Assembly (NCBI RefSeq): GCF_051401765.1
Contig: NW_027480569.1
Coordinates: forward strand, 310,001 to 374,000
Length of the DNA stretch: 64,000 bases
DNA from: Calliopsis andreniformis
Taxonomy: Eukaryota; Arthropoda; Insecta; Hymenoptera; Andrenidae
Direction of reading: 5' to 3'
The stretch's first letter is position 1. Each line of letters starts with the position of its first letter. Shown one piece after another: positions 42,401 through 56,400 of this stretch. The notes under the pieces are model-generated. The model ran no database searches. It saw nothing but the letters and a program-made list of their open reading frames with translations, and was not told the origin of the DNA. A program made the translations under genes and the position numbers.

Positions 42401-45169
42401 TGAATATTGTAGATTGAGTATTGATGCCTGAGGATTGAGGATTGAGGATTGAGGATTGAGGATTGAGGATTGAGGATTGAAGATTGAGTATTGAGGATTG
42501 AAGATTGAGGGTTGAAGATTGAGTATTGATGACTGAATATTGAGGAATGAGGATTGAGGATTGAGGATTGAGGATTGGGTATTGAGGATTGAAGAATGAG
42601 GATTGAGGAATTAGGATTGAGGACTGAGGATTGAGGATTGAAAATTGAGGATTGGGTATTGAGGATTGAAGAATGAGGATTGAGGATTGAGGATTGAGGA
42701 TTGAGGATTGAAGATTGAGTGTTGAGGATTGAAAATTGAGGATTGAGGATTGACGATTGAGGATTGAGGATTGAAGATTGAGTATTGAGGATTGAAGATG
42801 GAGGATTGAGTATTGAGGATTGAGGATTCAGGGTTGATGATTGAGGATTGAGGATTGAGGATTGAGGATTGAGGATTGAGGATTGAAGATTGAATATTTA
42901 TGATTGAATATTGAGGACTGAGGATTGAGGGTTGTGGATTGAGGACGAGGACTGAGGGTTGAATATTGATGTTTGAGGTCTGAGGATTAAGGATTGAGGA
43001 TTGAGAATTGAGGATTGACGATTAAGGATTGAAGATTAAGGATTGGGTATTTAGGATTGAAGAGTGAGGATTGAGGATTGAGGTTTGTGGAATGGGGATT
43101 GAAGATTGAGTATTGATGATTGAATATTGAGGATTGAGGATTGAGGTTTGAGGTTTGAGGATTGAGGATTGAGGTTTGAGGTTTGAGGATTGAGGATGAA
43201 GACTGAGGGTTGAGGATTGAGGTTTGAGGAACGAGGATTGAGGATTGAGGATTGAGGACTAAGGATTGACGATTGAGTATTGAAGATTGAGGATTGATGA
43301 CTGAGGATTGACGACTGAGAATTGAGGATTGAGGATTGATGATTGAAGATTGAGTATTGATGATTGAATATTGAGGGTTGAGGATTGAGGTTTGAGGATT
43401 GAGGATGAAGACTGAGGGTTGAGGATTGAGGTTTGAGGAACGAGGATCGAGGATTGAGGATTGAGGTCTAAGGATTGACGATTGAGTATTGAAGATTGTG
43501 CATTGATCACTGAGCATTGACGACTGAGAATTGAGGATTGAGGATTGATGATTGAAGATTGAGTATTGAAGATTGAATATTGAGGATTGAGGATTGAGGA
43601 TTGAGGATTGAGGATTGAGGATTGAGGATTGAGGATTGAAGATTGAGTATTGAGTATTGAAGGTTGAGGATTGTGGATTGAGGATTGGGTATAGAGGATT
43701 GAGTAATGAGGATTGAGGATTGAGGTTTGAGTATTGGGGATTGCAGATTGAGTATTGGCGATTGAAGATTGAGGATTGAGGATTGAGGATTGAAGAATGA
43801 GGATCGAAGATTGAGTATTGAGGATTGAAGATTGAGGATAGGGGATTGAGTACAGAGGATGGAGGATGAGGGCTGAGGGTTGAAGATTGAGGATTGAGAA
43901 ATGAGGGTTGAGGATTGAGGATTGAAATTCAGGATTGGGTATTGAGGATTGAAGAATGAGGATTGAGGAATTAGGATTGAGGATTGAGGATTGAGGATTG
44001 AAGATTGAGGATTGGGTATTGAGGATTGAAGAATGAGGATTGAGGATTGAGGATTGGGGATTGAGGATTGAAGATTAGTGTTGAGGATTGAAGATTGAGG
44101 ATTGAGGATTGAGGATTGAGTATTGAGGATTGAAGATTGAGGATAGAGGATTGAGTACTGAGGATGGAGGATGAGGGCTGAGGGTTGAAGATTGAGGATT
44201 GAGAAATGGGGATTGAGGATTGGGGATTGAAATTGAGGATTGGGTATTGAGGATTGAAGAATGAGGATTGAGGAATTAGGATTGAGGATTGAGGATTGAG
44301 GATTGAAGATTGAGGATTGGTTATAGAGGATTGAAGAATGAGGATTGAGGATTGAGGATTGGGGATTGAGGATTGAAGATTAGTGTTGACTATTGAAGAT
44401 TGAGGATTGAGGATTGAGGATTGAGGATTGAGGATTGAAGATTGGGTATTGAGGATTGAAGATTGAGGATTGAGTATTGATGATTGAATATTGAGGATTG
44501 AGGATTGAGGTTTGAGGATTGAGGATGAAGACTGATGGTTGAGGATTGAGGTTTGAGGAACGAGGATTGAGGATTGAGGATTGAGGACTAAGGATTGACG
44601 ATTGAGTATTGAAGATTGAGGATTGATGACTGACGATTGACGACTGAGAATTGAGGATTGAGGATTGATGATTGAAGATTGAGTATTGAGGATTGAACAT
44701 TGCGGATTGAGGATTGAGGATTGAGGATTGAGGATTGAGGATTGAGGATTGAGTATTGAGGATTGAGGATTCAGGGTTGAAGATTGAGGATTGAGGATTG
44801 AGGATTGAGGATTGAGGATTGGGTGTTTAGTATTGAAGAATGAGGATTGAGGATTGAGGTTTGAGGATTGAGGATTGAAGATTGAGTATTGATGATTGAA
44901 TATTGAGGGTTGAGGATTGAGGTCTGAGGATTGAGGATGAAGACTGAGGGTTGAGGATTGAGGTTTGAGGAACGAGGATCGAGGATTGAGGATTGAGGAC
45001 TAAGGATTGACGATTGAGTATTGAAGATTCTGGATTGATGACTGAGGATTGACGACTGAGAATTGAGGATTGAGGATTGATGACTGAGGATTGAGTATTG
45101 AGGATTGAATATTGAGGATTGAGGATTGAGGGTTGAGGATTGAGGATTGAGGATTGAGGATTGAAGATT
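36472..45169. repeat. Mixed A, B and C modules
   Basis: No gene is seen. An A landmark lies at 37134. The B landmarks at 39351 and 42253 carry TCTAGG in place of CCTAGG, a subfamily shared with 62095. C doublets lie near 38768/38825 and 41042/41099. The part near 42540-43140 is repeated at about 51140-51740 (offset 8,604); both have the rare string GGTTTGTGGAATGGGG. Confidence 0.8.
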
Positions 45170-46162
45170 GAGTATTGAGTATTTAAGGTTGAGGATTGTG
45201 GATTGAGGATTAAGGATTGTGGATTGAATATTGTAGATTGAGTATTGATGCCTGAGGATTGAAGATTGAGGATTGTGGATTGAATATTGTAGATTGAGTA
45301 TTGATGCCTGAGGATTGAGGATTGAGGATTGAGGATTGACGATTGAGGATTGAAGGTTGAGTATTAAGGATTGAAGATTGAGGATTCAAGATTGAGTATT
45401 GATGATTGAATACTGAGGATTGAGGATTGAGGATTGAGGATTGAGGATTGGGTATTGAGGATTGAGTAATGAGGATTGAGGATTGAGGTTTGAGTATTGG
45501 GGATTGCAGATTGAGTATTGGCGATTGAAGATTGAGGATTGAGGATTGAGGATTGAGGAATGAGGATCGAAGATTGAGTATTGAGGATTGAAGATTGAGG
45601 ATAGAGGATTGAGTACTGAGGATGGAGGATGAGGGCTGAGGGTTGAAGATTGAGGATTGAGAAATGAGGATTGAGGATTGAGGATTGAAATTGAGGATTG
45701 GGTATTGAGGATTGAAGAATGAGGATTGAGGAATTAGGATTGAGGATTGAGGATTGAGGATTGAAGATTGAGGATTGAGTATTGATGATTGAATATTGAG
45801 GATTGAGTATTGAGGTTTGAGGATTGAGGACGAGGACTGACGGTAGAGGATTTAGGTTTGAGGATTGAGGATTGAGGAACAAGGATTGAGGATGAGTGCT
45901 AAGGGTCGGGGATTGAGGTTCGACGACTGAGGACTGAGGATTGAGGATTGAGAATTGAGGATTGATGTTTGAGGATTGAAGATTGAGGATTGAGGATTGA
46001 GGATTGAAGAATGAGGATTGAAGATTGAGTATTGAGGATTGAAGATTGAGGATAGAGGATTGAGTACTGAGGATGGAGGATGAGGGCTGAGGGTTGAGGG
46101 TTGAGGATTGAGAAATGAGGATTGAGGATTGAGGATAGAAATTGAGGATTGGGTATTGAGGA
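45170..46162. repeat. Duplicated block with A landmark at 45896, long copy
   Basis: This block pairs with 48281-49197. The offset is 3,111 bases up to about 45611 and 3,035 after about 45686, so the later copy lacks 76 bases. The 76 bases include the fixed 6-base-unit element GGATGGAGGATGAGGGCTGA. Both copies share GAGGAACAAGGATTG just before the A landmark. Confidence 0.82.
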
Positions 46163-47167
46163 TTGAGGAATGAGGATTGAGGATTGAGGATTGAGGATTG
46201 AGAAATGAGGATTGAGGATTGAGGATTGAAATTGAGGATTGGGTATTGAGGATTGAAGAATGAGGATTGAGGAATTAGGATTGAGGATTGAGGCTTGAGG
46301 ATTGAAGATTGAGGATTGGGTATTGAGGATTGAAGAATGAGGATTGAGGATTGAGGATTGAGGATTGAGGATTGAAGATTGAGTGTTGAGGATTGAAAAT
46401 TGAGGATCGAGGATTGACGAGTGAGGATTGAGGATTGAAGATTGAGTATTGAGGATTGAAGATGGAGGATTGAGTATTGAGGATTGAGGATTCAGGGTTG
46501 AAGATTGAGGATTGAGGAATGAGGATTGAGGATTGAGGATTGAGGATTGAAGATTGAATATTTATGATTGAATATTGAGGACTGAGGATTGAGGGTTGTG
46601 GATTGAGGACGAGGACAGAGGGTTGAATATTGATATTTGAGGTCTGAGGATTAAGGATTGAGGATTGAGAATTGAGGATTGAGGATTAAGGATTGAAGAT
46701 TAAGGATTGGGTATTTAGGAGTGAGGATTGAGGATTGAGGTTTGAGGATTGGGGATTGAAGATTGAGTATTGATGATTGAATATTGAGGATTGAGGATTG
46801 AGGTTTGAGGATTGAGGATGAAGACTGAGGGTTGAGGATTGAGGTTTGAGGAACGAGGATTGAGGATTGAGGATTGAGGACTAAGGATTGACGATTGAGT
46901 ATTGAAGATTGAGGATTGATGACTGAGGATTGACGACTGAGAATTGAGGATTGAGGATTGATGATTGAAGGTTGAGTATTGAGGATTGAACATTGCGGAT
47001 TGAGGATTGAGGATTGAGGATTGAGGATTGAGGATTGAGGATTGAGTATTGAGGATTGAGGATTCAGGGTTGAAGATTGTGGATTGAGGATTGAGGATTG
47101 AGGATTGAGGATTGGGTGTTTAGTATTGAAGAATGAGGATTGAGGATTGAGGTTTGAGGATTGAGGA

Positions 47168-48289
47168 TTGAAGATTGAGTATTGATGATTGAATATTGAG
47201 GGTTGAGGATTGAGGTTTGAGGATTGAGGATGAAGACTGAGGGTTGAGGATTGAGGTTTGAGGAACGAGGATCGAGGATTGATGATTGAGGACTAAGGAT
47301 TGACGATTGAGTATTGAAGATTGTGGATTGATGACTGAGGATTGACGACTGAGAATTGAGGATTGAGGATTGATGATTGAGGATTGAGTATTGAGGATTG
47401 AATATTGAGGATTGAGGATTGAGGATTGAGGATTGAGGATTGAGGATTGAGGATTGAAGATTGAGTATTGAGTATTGAAGGTTGAGGATTGTGGATTGAG
47501 GATTAAGGATTGTGGATTGAATATTGTAGATTGAGGATTGATGCCTGAGGATTGAGGATTGAGGATTGTGGATTGAATATTGTAGATTGAGTATTGATGC
47601 CTGAGGATTGAGGATTGAGGATTGAGGATTGACGATTGAGGATTGAAGGTTGAGTATTGAGGATTGAAGATTGAGGATTCAAGATTGAGTATTGATGATT
47701 GAATAGTGAGGATTGAGGATTGAGGATTGAGGATTGAGGATTGGGTATTGAGGATTGAGTAATGAGGATTGAGGATTGAGGTTTGAGTATTGGGGATTGC
47801 AGATTGAGTATTGGCGATTGAATATTGAGGGTTGAGGATTGAGGTTTGAGGATTGAGGATGAAGACTGAGGGTTGAGGATAGAGGTTTGAGGAACGAGGA
47901 TCGAGGATTGAGGATTGAGGGCTAAGGATTGACGATTGAGTATTGAAGATTGTGGATTGATGACTGAGGATTGACGACTGAGAATTGAGGATTGAGGATT
48001 GATGATTGAAGATTGAGTATTGAGGATTGAATATTGAGGATTGAGGATTGAGGATTGAGGATTGAGGATTGAGGATTGAGGATTGAAGATTGAGTATTGA
48101 GTATTGAAGGTTGAGGATTGTGGATTGAGGATTAAGGATTGTGGATTGAATTTTGTAGATTGAGTATTGATGCCTGAGGATTAAGGATTGAGGATTGTTT
48201 ATTGAATATTGTAGATTGAGTATTGATGCCTGAGGATTGAGGATTGAGGATTGAGGATTGAGGATTGAGGATTGCAGGTTGAGTATTGA
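47168..48289. repeat. 1.1-kb block repeated 4,744 bases downstream, copy 1
   Basis: This block matches 51912-53033 at an offset of 4,744 bases. Shared rare variants include GAATAGTGAGG (47701 and 52445), GGATAGAGGTTTGAGG and GGATTGAATTTTGTAG. The match ends after ATTGCAGGTTGAGTATTGAG, where copy 1 jumps into a TATTTAAGGTTG module. Several substitutions separate the copies. Confidence 0.82.
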
Positions 48290-49197
48290 GTATTTAAGGT
48301 TGAGGATTGTGGATTGAGGATTAAGGATTGTGGATTGAATATTGTAGATTGAGTATTGATGCCTGAGGATTGAGGATTGAGGATTGTGGATTGAATATTG
48401 TAGATTGAGTATTGATGCCTGAGGATTGAGGATTGAGGATTGAGGATTGACGATTGAGGATTGAAGGTTGAGTATTAAGGATTGAAGATTGAGGATTCAA
48501 GATTGAGTATTGATGATTGAATACTGAGGATTGAGGATTGAGGATTGAGGATTGAGGATTGGGTATTGAGGATTGAGTAATGAGGATTGAGGATTGAGGT
48601 TTGAGTATTGGGGATTGCAGATTGAGTATTGGCGATTGAAGATTGAGGATTGAGGATTGAGGATTGAGGAATGAGGATCGAAGATTGAGTATTGAGGATT
48701 GAAGATTGAGGATAGAGGATTGAAATTGAGGATTGGGTATTGAGGATTGAAGAATGAGGATTGAGGAATTAGGATTGAGGATTGAGGATTGAGGATTGAA
48801 GATTGAGGATTGAGTATTGATGATTGAATATTGAGGATTGAGTATTGAGGTTTGAGGATTGAGGACGAGGACTGACGGTAGAGGATTTAGGTTTGAGGAT
48901 TGAGGATTGAGGAACAAGGATTGAGGATGAGTGCTAAGGGTCGGGGATTGAGGTTCGACGACTGAGGACTGAGGATTGAGGATTGAGAATTGAGGATTGA
49001 TGTTTGAGGATTGAAGATTGAGGATTGAGGATTGAGGATTGAAGAATGAGGATTGAAGATTGAGTATTGAGGATTGAAGATTGAGGATAGAGGATTGAGT
49101 ACTGAGGATGGAGGATGAGGGCTGAGGGTTGAGGGTTGAGGATTGAGAAATGAGGATTGAGGATTGAGGATAGAAATTGAGGATTGGGTATTGAGGA
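48281..49197. repeat. Duplicated block with A landmark at 48931, 76-base deletion
   Basis: This is the partner of 45170-46162. At about 48720 the text passes straight from GATAGAGGATTG to AAATTGAGG, skipping the GTACTGAGGATGGAGG part found in the partner. The lost length, 76, is not a multiple of 7 because the skipped part contains the 6-base unit. Confidence 0.82.
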
Positions 49198-51911
49198 TTG
49201 AAGAATGAGGATTGAGGAATTAGGATTGAGGATTGAGGATTGAGGACTGAAGATTGAGGATTGGGTATTGAGGATTGAAGAATGAGGATTGAGGATTGAG
49301 GATTGAGGATTGAGGATTGAAGATTGAGTGTTGAGGATTGAAAATTGAGGATTGAGGATTGACGATTGAGGATTGAGGATTGAAGATTGAGTATTGAGGA
49401 TTGAAGATTGAGGATTGAGGATTGAGGTTTGAGGATTGAGGATGAAGACTGATGGTTGAGGATTGAGGTTTGAGGAACGAGGATTGAGGATTGAGGATTG
49501 AGGACTAAGGATTGACGATTGAGTATTGAAGATTGAGGATTGATGACTGAGGATTGACGACTGAGAATTGAGAATTGAGGATTCATGATTGAAGATTGAG
49601 TATTGAGGATTGAACATTGCGGATTGAGGATTGAGGATTGAGGATTGAGGATTGAGGATTGAGGATTGAAGATTGAGTATTGAGTATTGAAGGTTGAGGA
49701 TTGTGGATTGAGGATTAAGGATTGAGGATTGAATATTGTAGATTGAGTATTGATGCCTGAGGATTGAGGATTGAGGATTGAGGATTGAGGATTGAGGATG
49801 GAAGACTGAGTATTGAGGATTGAAGATTGAGGGTTGAAGATTGAGTATTGATGATTGAATATTGAGGATTGAGGATTGAGGATTGAGGATTGAGGATTGA
49901 GGATTGAGGATTGAAGATTGAGTATTGCTGATTGAATATTGAGGATTGGGGATTGAGGTTTGAGGATTGAGGACGAGGACTGACGGGAGAGGATTTAGGT
50001 TTGAGGATTGAGGATTGAGGACTGAGGATTGAGGATGCGTGCTAAGCGTCGGGGATTGAGATTCGACGACTGAGGACTGAGGATTGAGGATTGAGAATTG
50101 AGGATTGATGTTTGAGGATTGAAGATTGGGGATTGGGTATTGAGGATTGAGGAATGAGGATTGAGGATTGAGGATTGAGGATTGAGAAATGAGGATTGAG
50201 GATTGAGGATTGAAATTGAGGATTGGGTATTGAGGATTGAGGTTGGAGAATGAGGACTGACGGTTGAGGATTGAGGTTTGAGGATTGAAGATTGAGGTCT
50301 GAGGACTGAGGATTGAGGATTGAGGATTGAGCATTGAGGATTGAAGATTGAGTACTGGGGATTGGGGATTGAAGATTGAGGATTAAGGATTGAAGATTGG
50401 GGATTGAGGATCTAGAATTAGAGATTGATTATTGAGGACTGAAGATTGAGGATTGAGAATTGAGGATTGAGAATTGAGAATTGAGTATGAGAACTGAGGG
50501 TTGAGGATTGAGGTTTGAGGAATGAGGATTGAGGGTTGAGGATTGAGGATTGAGGATTGCGGATTGAAGATTGAGTATTGATGATTGAATATTGAGGATT
50601 GAGGATTGAGGTTTGAGGATTGAGGATTGAGGAGTGAGTATTGAGGGTTGAGTATTGAAGATTGAGTATTGATGCCTGAGGATTGAGGATCGAGAATTGA
50701 GGATTGAGGATTGGAGATTGATTATTGAGGATTGAAGATTGAGGATTGAGGATTGAGGATTGAGAATTGAGAATTGAGTATGAGGACTGAGGGTTGAGGG
50801 TTGAGGTTTGAGGAATGAGGATTGAGGGTTGGGGAATGAGGATTGAGGATTGAGGTTTGAGGATTGAGCATTGAAGATTGAGTATTGATGCCTGAGGATT
50901 GAGGATTGAGGATTGAGGATTGAGGATTGAGGATTGAGGATTGAAGATAGAGTATTGAGTATTGAAGGTTGAGGATTGTGGATTGAGGATTAAGGACTGA
51001 GGATTGAATATTGTAGATTGAGTATTGATGCCTGAGGATTGAGGATTGAGGATTGAGGATTGAGGATTGAGGATTGAGGATTGAAGATTGAGTATTGAGG
51101 ATTGAAGATTGGGGGTTGAAGATTGAGTATTGATGATTGAATATTGAGGAATGAGGATAGAGGATTGAGGATTGAGGATTGGGTATTGAGAATTGAAGAA
51201 TGAGGATTGAGGAATTAGGATTGAGGATTGAGGATTGAGGATTGAAAATTGAGGATTGGGTATTGAGGATTGAAGAATGAGGATTGAGGATTGAGGATTG
51301 AGGATTGAGGATTGAAGATTGAGTGTTGAGGATTGAAAATTGAGGATTGAGGATTGACGATTGAGGATTGAGGATTGAAGATTGAGTATTGAGGATTGAA
51401 GATGGAGGATTGAGTATTGACGATTGAGGATTCAGGGTTGATGATTGAGGATTGAGGATTGAGGATTGAGGATTGAGGATTGAGGATTGAAGATTGAATA
51501 TTTATGATTGAATATTGAGGACTGAGGATTGAGGGTTGTGGATTGAGGACGAGGACTGAGGGTTGAATATTGATGTTTGAGGTCTGAGGATTAAGGATTG
51601 AGGATTGAGAATTGAGGATTGACGGTTAAGGATTGAAGATTAAGGATTGGGTATTTAGGATTGAAGAGTGAGGATTGAGGATTGAGGTTTGTGGAATGGG
51701 GATTGAAGATTGAGTATTGATGATTGAATATTGAGGATTGAGGATTGAGGTTTGAGGATTGAGGATGAAGACTGAGGGTTGAGGATTGAGGTTTGAGGAA
51801 CGAGGATTGAGGATTGAGGATTGAGGACTAAGGATTGACGATTGAGTATTGAAGATTGAGGATTGATGACTGAGGATTGACGACTGAGAATTGAGGATTG
51901 AGGATTGATGA
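49198..51911. repeat. A module plus B-like block shared with 17.3-18.0 kb
   Basis: An A landmark lies at 50039, preceded by GATGGAAGACTGAG at 49797. From about 50260 to 51090 the text follows the block near 17250-18060 (GATCTAGAATTAGAG near 17408 and 50410). The remainder to about 51740 follows 42540-43140. Confidence 0.8.
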
Positions 51912-53033
51912 TTGAAGATTGAGTATTGATGATTGAATATTGAGGGTTGAGGATTGAGGTTTGAGGATTGAGGATGAAGACTGAGGGTTGAGGATTGAGG
52001 TTTGAGGAACGAGGATCGAGGATTGAGGATTGAGGTCTAAGGATTGACGATTGAGTATTGAAGATTGTGGATTGATGACTGAGGATTGACGACTGAGAAT
52101 TGAGGATTGAGGATTGATGATTGAAGATTGAGTATTGAGGATTGAATATTGAGGATTGAGGATTGAGGATTGAGGATTGAGGATTGAGGATTGAGGATTG
52201 AAGATTGAGTATTGAGTATTGAAGGTTGAGGATTGTGGATTGAGGATTAAGGATTGTGGATTGAATATTGTAGATTGAGAATTGATGCCTGAGGATTGAG
52301 GATTGAGGATTGTGGATTGAATATTGTAGATTGAGTATTGATGCCTGAGGATTGAGGATTGAGGATTGAGGATTGACGATTGAGGATTGAAGGTTGAGTA
52401 TTGAGGATTGAAGATTGAGGATTCAAGATTGAGTATTGATGATTGAATAGTGAGGATTGAGGATTGAGGATTGAGGATTGAGGATTGGGTATTGAGGATT
52501 GAGTAATGAGGATTGAGGATTGAGGTTTGAGTATTGGGGATTGCAGATTGAGTATTGGCGATTGAATATTGAGGGTTGAGGATTGAGGTTTGAGGATTGA
52601 GGATGAAGACTGAGGGTTGAGGATAGAGGTTTGAGGAACGAGGATCGAGGATTGAGGATTGAGGGCTAAGGATTGACGATTGAGTATTGAAGATTGTGGA
52701 TTGATGACTGAGGATTGACGACTGAGAATTGAGGATTGAGGATTGATGATTGAAGATTGAGTATTGAGGATTGAATATTGAGGATTGAGGATTGAGGATT
52801 GAGGATTGAGGATTGAGGATTGAGGATTGAAGATTGAGTATTGAGTATTGAAGGTTGAGGATTGTGGATTGAGGATTAAGGATTGTGGATTGAATTTTGT
52901 AGATTGAGTATTGATGCCTGAGGATTAAGGATTGAGGATTGTGTATTGAATATTGTAGATTGAGTATTGATGCCTGAGGATTGAGGATTGAGGATTGAGG
53001 ATTGAGGATTGAGGATTGCAGGTTGAGTATTGA
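51912..53033. repeat. 1.1-kb block, copy 2
   Basis: This is the partner of 47168-48289. Differences include A at 52280 against G at 47536, where most other modules have T, so both copies have changed the same heptamer position independently. The left flank is more diverged (GAGGTCTAAGG here, GAGGACTAAGG in copy 1). Confidence 0.8.
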
Positions 53034-53422
53034 GGATTGAAGATTGAGGATTCATGATTGAGTATTGATGATTGAATATTGAGGATTGAGGATTGAGGAT
53101 TGAGGATTGAGGATTGGGTATTGAGGATTGAGTAATGAGGATTGAGGGTTGAGGTTTGAGCATTGGGGATTGCAGATTGAGTATTGGCGATTGAAGATTG
53201 AGGATTGAGGATTGAGGATTGAGGAATGAGGATCGAAGATTGAGTATTCAGGATTGAAGATTGAGGATAGAGGATTGAGTACTGAGGATGGAGGATGAGG
53301 GCTGAGGGTTGAAGATTGAGGATTGAGAAATGGGGATTGAGGATTGAGGATTGAAATTGAGGATTGGGTATTGAGGATTGAAGAATGAGGATTGAGGAAT
53401 TAGGATTGAGGATTGAGGATTG

Positions 53423-56400
53423 AGGATTGAAGATATTGGATTGGGTATTGAGGATTGAAGAATGAGGATTGAGGATTGAGGATTGGGGATTGAGAATTGA
53501 AGATTAGTGTTGAGTATTGAAGATTGAGGATTGAGGATTGAGGATTGAGGATTGAGGATTGAAGATTGGGTATTGAGGATTGAAGATTGAGGATTGAGTA
53601 TTGATGATTGAATATTGAGGATTGAGGATTGAGGTTTGAGGATTGAGGATGAAGACTGATGGTTGAGGATTGAGGTTTGAGGAACGAGGATTGAGGATTG
53701 AGGATTGAGGACTAAGGATTGACGATTGAGTATTGAAGATTGAGGATTGATGACTGAGGATTGACGACTGAGAATTGAGGATTGAGGATTGATGATTGAA
53801 GATTGAGTATTGAGGATTGAACATTGCGGATTGAGGATTGAGGATTGAGGATTGAGGATTGAGGATTGAAGATTGAGTATTGCTGATTGAATATTGAGGA
53901 TTGGGGATTGAGGTTTGAGGATTGAGGACGAGGACTGACGGTAGAGGATTTAGGTTTGAGGATTGAGGATTGAGGACTGAGGATTGAGGATGCGTGCTGA
54001 GCGTCGGGGATTGAGATTCGACGACTGAGGACTGAGGATTGAGGATTGAGAATTGAGGATTGATGTTTGAGGATTGAAGATTGGGGATTGGGTATTGAGG
54101 ATTGAGGAATGAGGATTGAGGATTGAGGATTGAGGTTTGAGGATTGAGAAATGAGGATTGAGGATTGAGGATTGAAATTGAGGATTGGGTATTGAGGATT
54201 GAAGAATGAGGATTGAAGAATTAGGATTGAGGATTGAGGATTGAGGATTGAAGATTGAGGATTGGGTATTGAGGATTGAAGAATGAGGATTGAGGATTGA
54301 GGATTGAGGATTGAGGATGAAGACTGAGGGTTGAGGATTGAGGTTTGAGGAACGAGGATCGAGGATTGAGGATTGAGGACTAAGGATTGACGATTGAGTA
54401 TTGAAGATTGTGGATTGATGACTGAGGATTGACGACTGAGAATTGAGGATTGAGGATTGATGATTGAGGATTGAGTATTGAGGATTGAATATTGAGGATT
54501 GAGGATTGAGGGTTGAGGATTGAGGATTGAGGATTGAGGATTGAAGATTGAGTATTGAGTATTTAAGGTTGAGGATTGTGGATTGAGGATTAAGGATTGT
54601 GGATTGAATATTGTAGATTGAGTATTGATGCCTGAGGATTGAGGATTGAGGATTGTGGATTGAATATTGTAGATTGAGTATTGATGCCTGAGGATTGAGG
54701 ATTGAGGATTGAGGATTGACGATTGAGGATTGAAGGTTGAGTATTAAGGATTGAAGATTGAGGATTCAAGATTGAGTATTGATGATTGAATACTGAGGAT
54801 TGAGGATTGAGGATTGAGGATTGAGGATTGGGTATTGAGGATTGAGTAATGAGGATTGAGGATTGAGGTTTGAGTATTGGGGATTGCAGATTGAGTATTG
54901 GCGATTGAAGATTGAGGATTGAGGATTGAGGATTGAGGAATGAGGATCGAAGATTGAGTATTGAGGATTGAAGATTGAGGATAGAGGATTGAGTACTGAG
55001 GATGGAGGATGAGGGCTGAGGGTTGAAGATTGAGGATTGAGAAATGAGGATTGAGGATTGAGGATTGAAATTGAGGATTGGGTATTGAGGATTGAAGAAT
55101 GAGGATTGAGGAATTAGGATTGAGGATTGAGGATTGAGGATTGAAGATTGAATATTTATGATTGAATATTGTGGACTGAGGATTGAGGGTTGTGGATTGA
55201 GGACGAGGACTGAGGGTTGAATATTGATGTTTGAGGTCTGAGGATTAAGGATTGAGGATTGAGAATTGAGGATTGAGGATTGAGGATTGGAGATTAAGGA
55301 TTGGGTATTTAGGATTGAAGAATGTGGATTGAGGATTGAGGTTTGAGGATTGGGGATTGAAGATTGAGTATTGATGATTGAATATTGAGGATTGAGGATT
55401 GAGGTTTGAGGATTGAAGATGAAGACTGAGGGTTGAGGATTGAGGTTTGAGGAACGATGATTGAGGATTGAGGATTGAGGACTAAGGATTGACGATTGAG
55501 TATTGAAGATTGAGGATTGATGACTGAGGATTGACGACTGAGAATTGAGGATTGAGGATTGTGGATTGAAGATTAAGGATTGGGTATTTAGGATTGAAGA
55601 ATGTGGATTGAGGATTGAGGTTTGAGGATTGGGGATTGAAGATTGAGTATTGATGATTGAATATTGAGGATTGAGGATTGAGGTTTGAGGATTGAAGATG
55701 AAGACTGAGGGTTGAGGATTGAGGTTTGAGGAACGATGATTGAGGATTGAGGATTGAGGACTAAGGATTGACGATTGAGTATTCAAGATTGAGGATTGAT
55801 GACTGAGGATTGACGACTGAGAATTGAGGATTGAGGATTGATGATTGAAGATTGAGTATTGAGGATTGAATATTGCGGATTGAGGATTGAGGATTGAGGA
55901 TTGAGGATTGAGGATTGAGGATTGAGGATTGAGGATTGAGGATTGAGGATTGAGGATTGAGGATTGAGGATTGAAGATTGAGTATTGATGATTGAATATT
56001 GAGGATTGAGGATTGAGGATTGAGGATTGAAGATTGAGTATTGAGGATTGAAGATTGAGGATTGAGTATTGAGGATTGAGGATTCAGGGTTGAAGATTGA
56101 GGATTGAGGATTGAGGATTGAGGATTGAGGATTGAGGATTGGGTGTTTAGTATTGAAGAATGAGGATTGAGGATTGAGGTTTGAGGATTGAGGATTGAAG
56201 ATTGAGTATTGATGATTGAATATTGAGGGTTGAGGATTGAGGTTTGAGGATTGAGGATGAAGACTGAGGGTTGAGGGTTGAGGTTTGAGGAACGAGGATC
56301 GAGGATTGAGGATTGAGGACTAAGGATTGACGATTGAGTATTGAAGATTGAGGATTGATGACTGAGGATTGACGACTGAGAATTGAGGATTGAGGATTGA

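Noticed and set aside
48321..50334. Two overlapping long genes on the same strand
   Set aside because: Both frames encode the same heptapeptide cycle because the unit length is 1 modulo 3; overlap is automatic.
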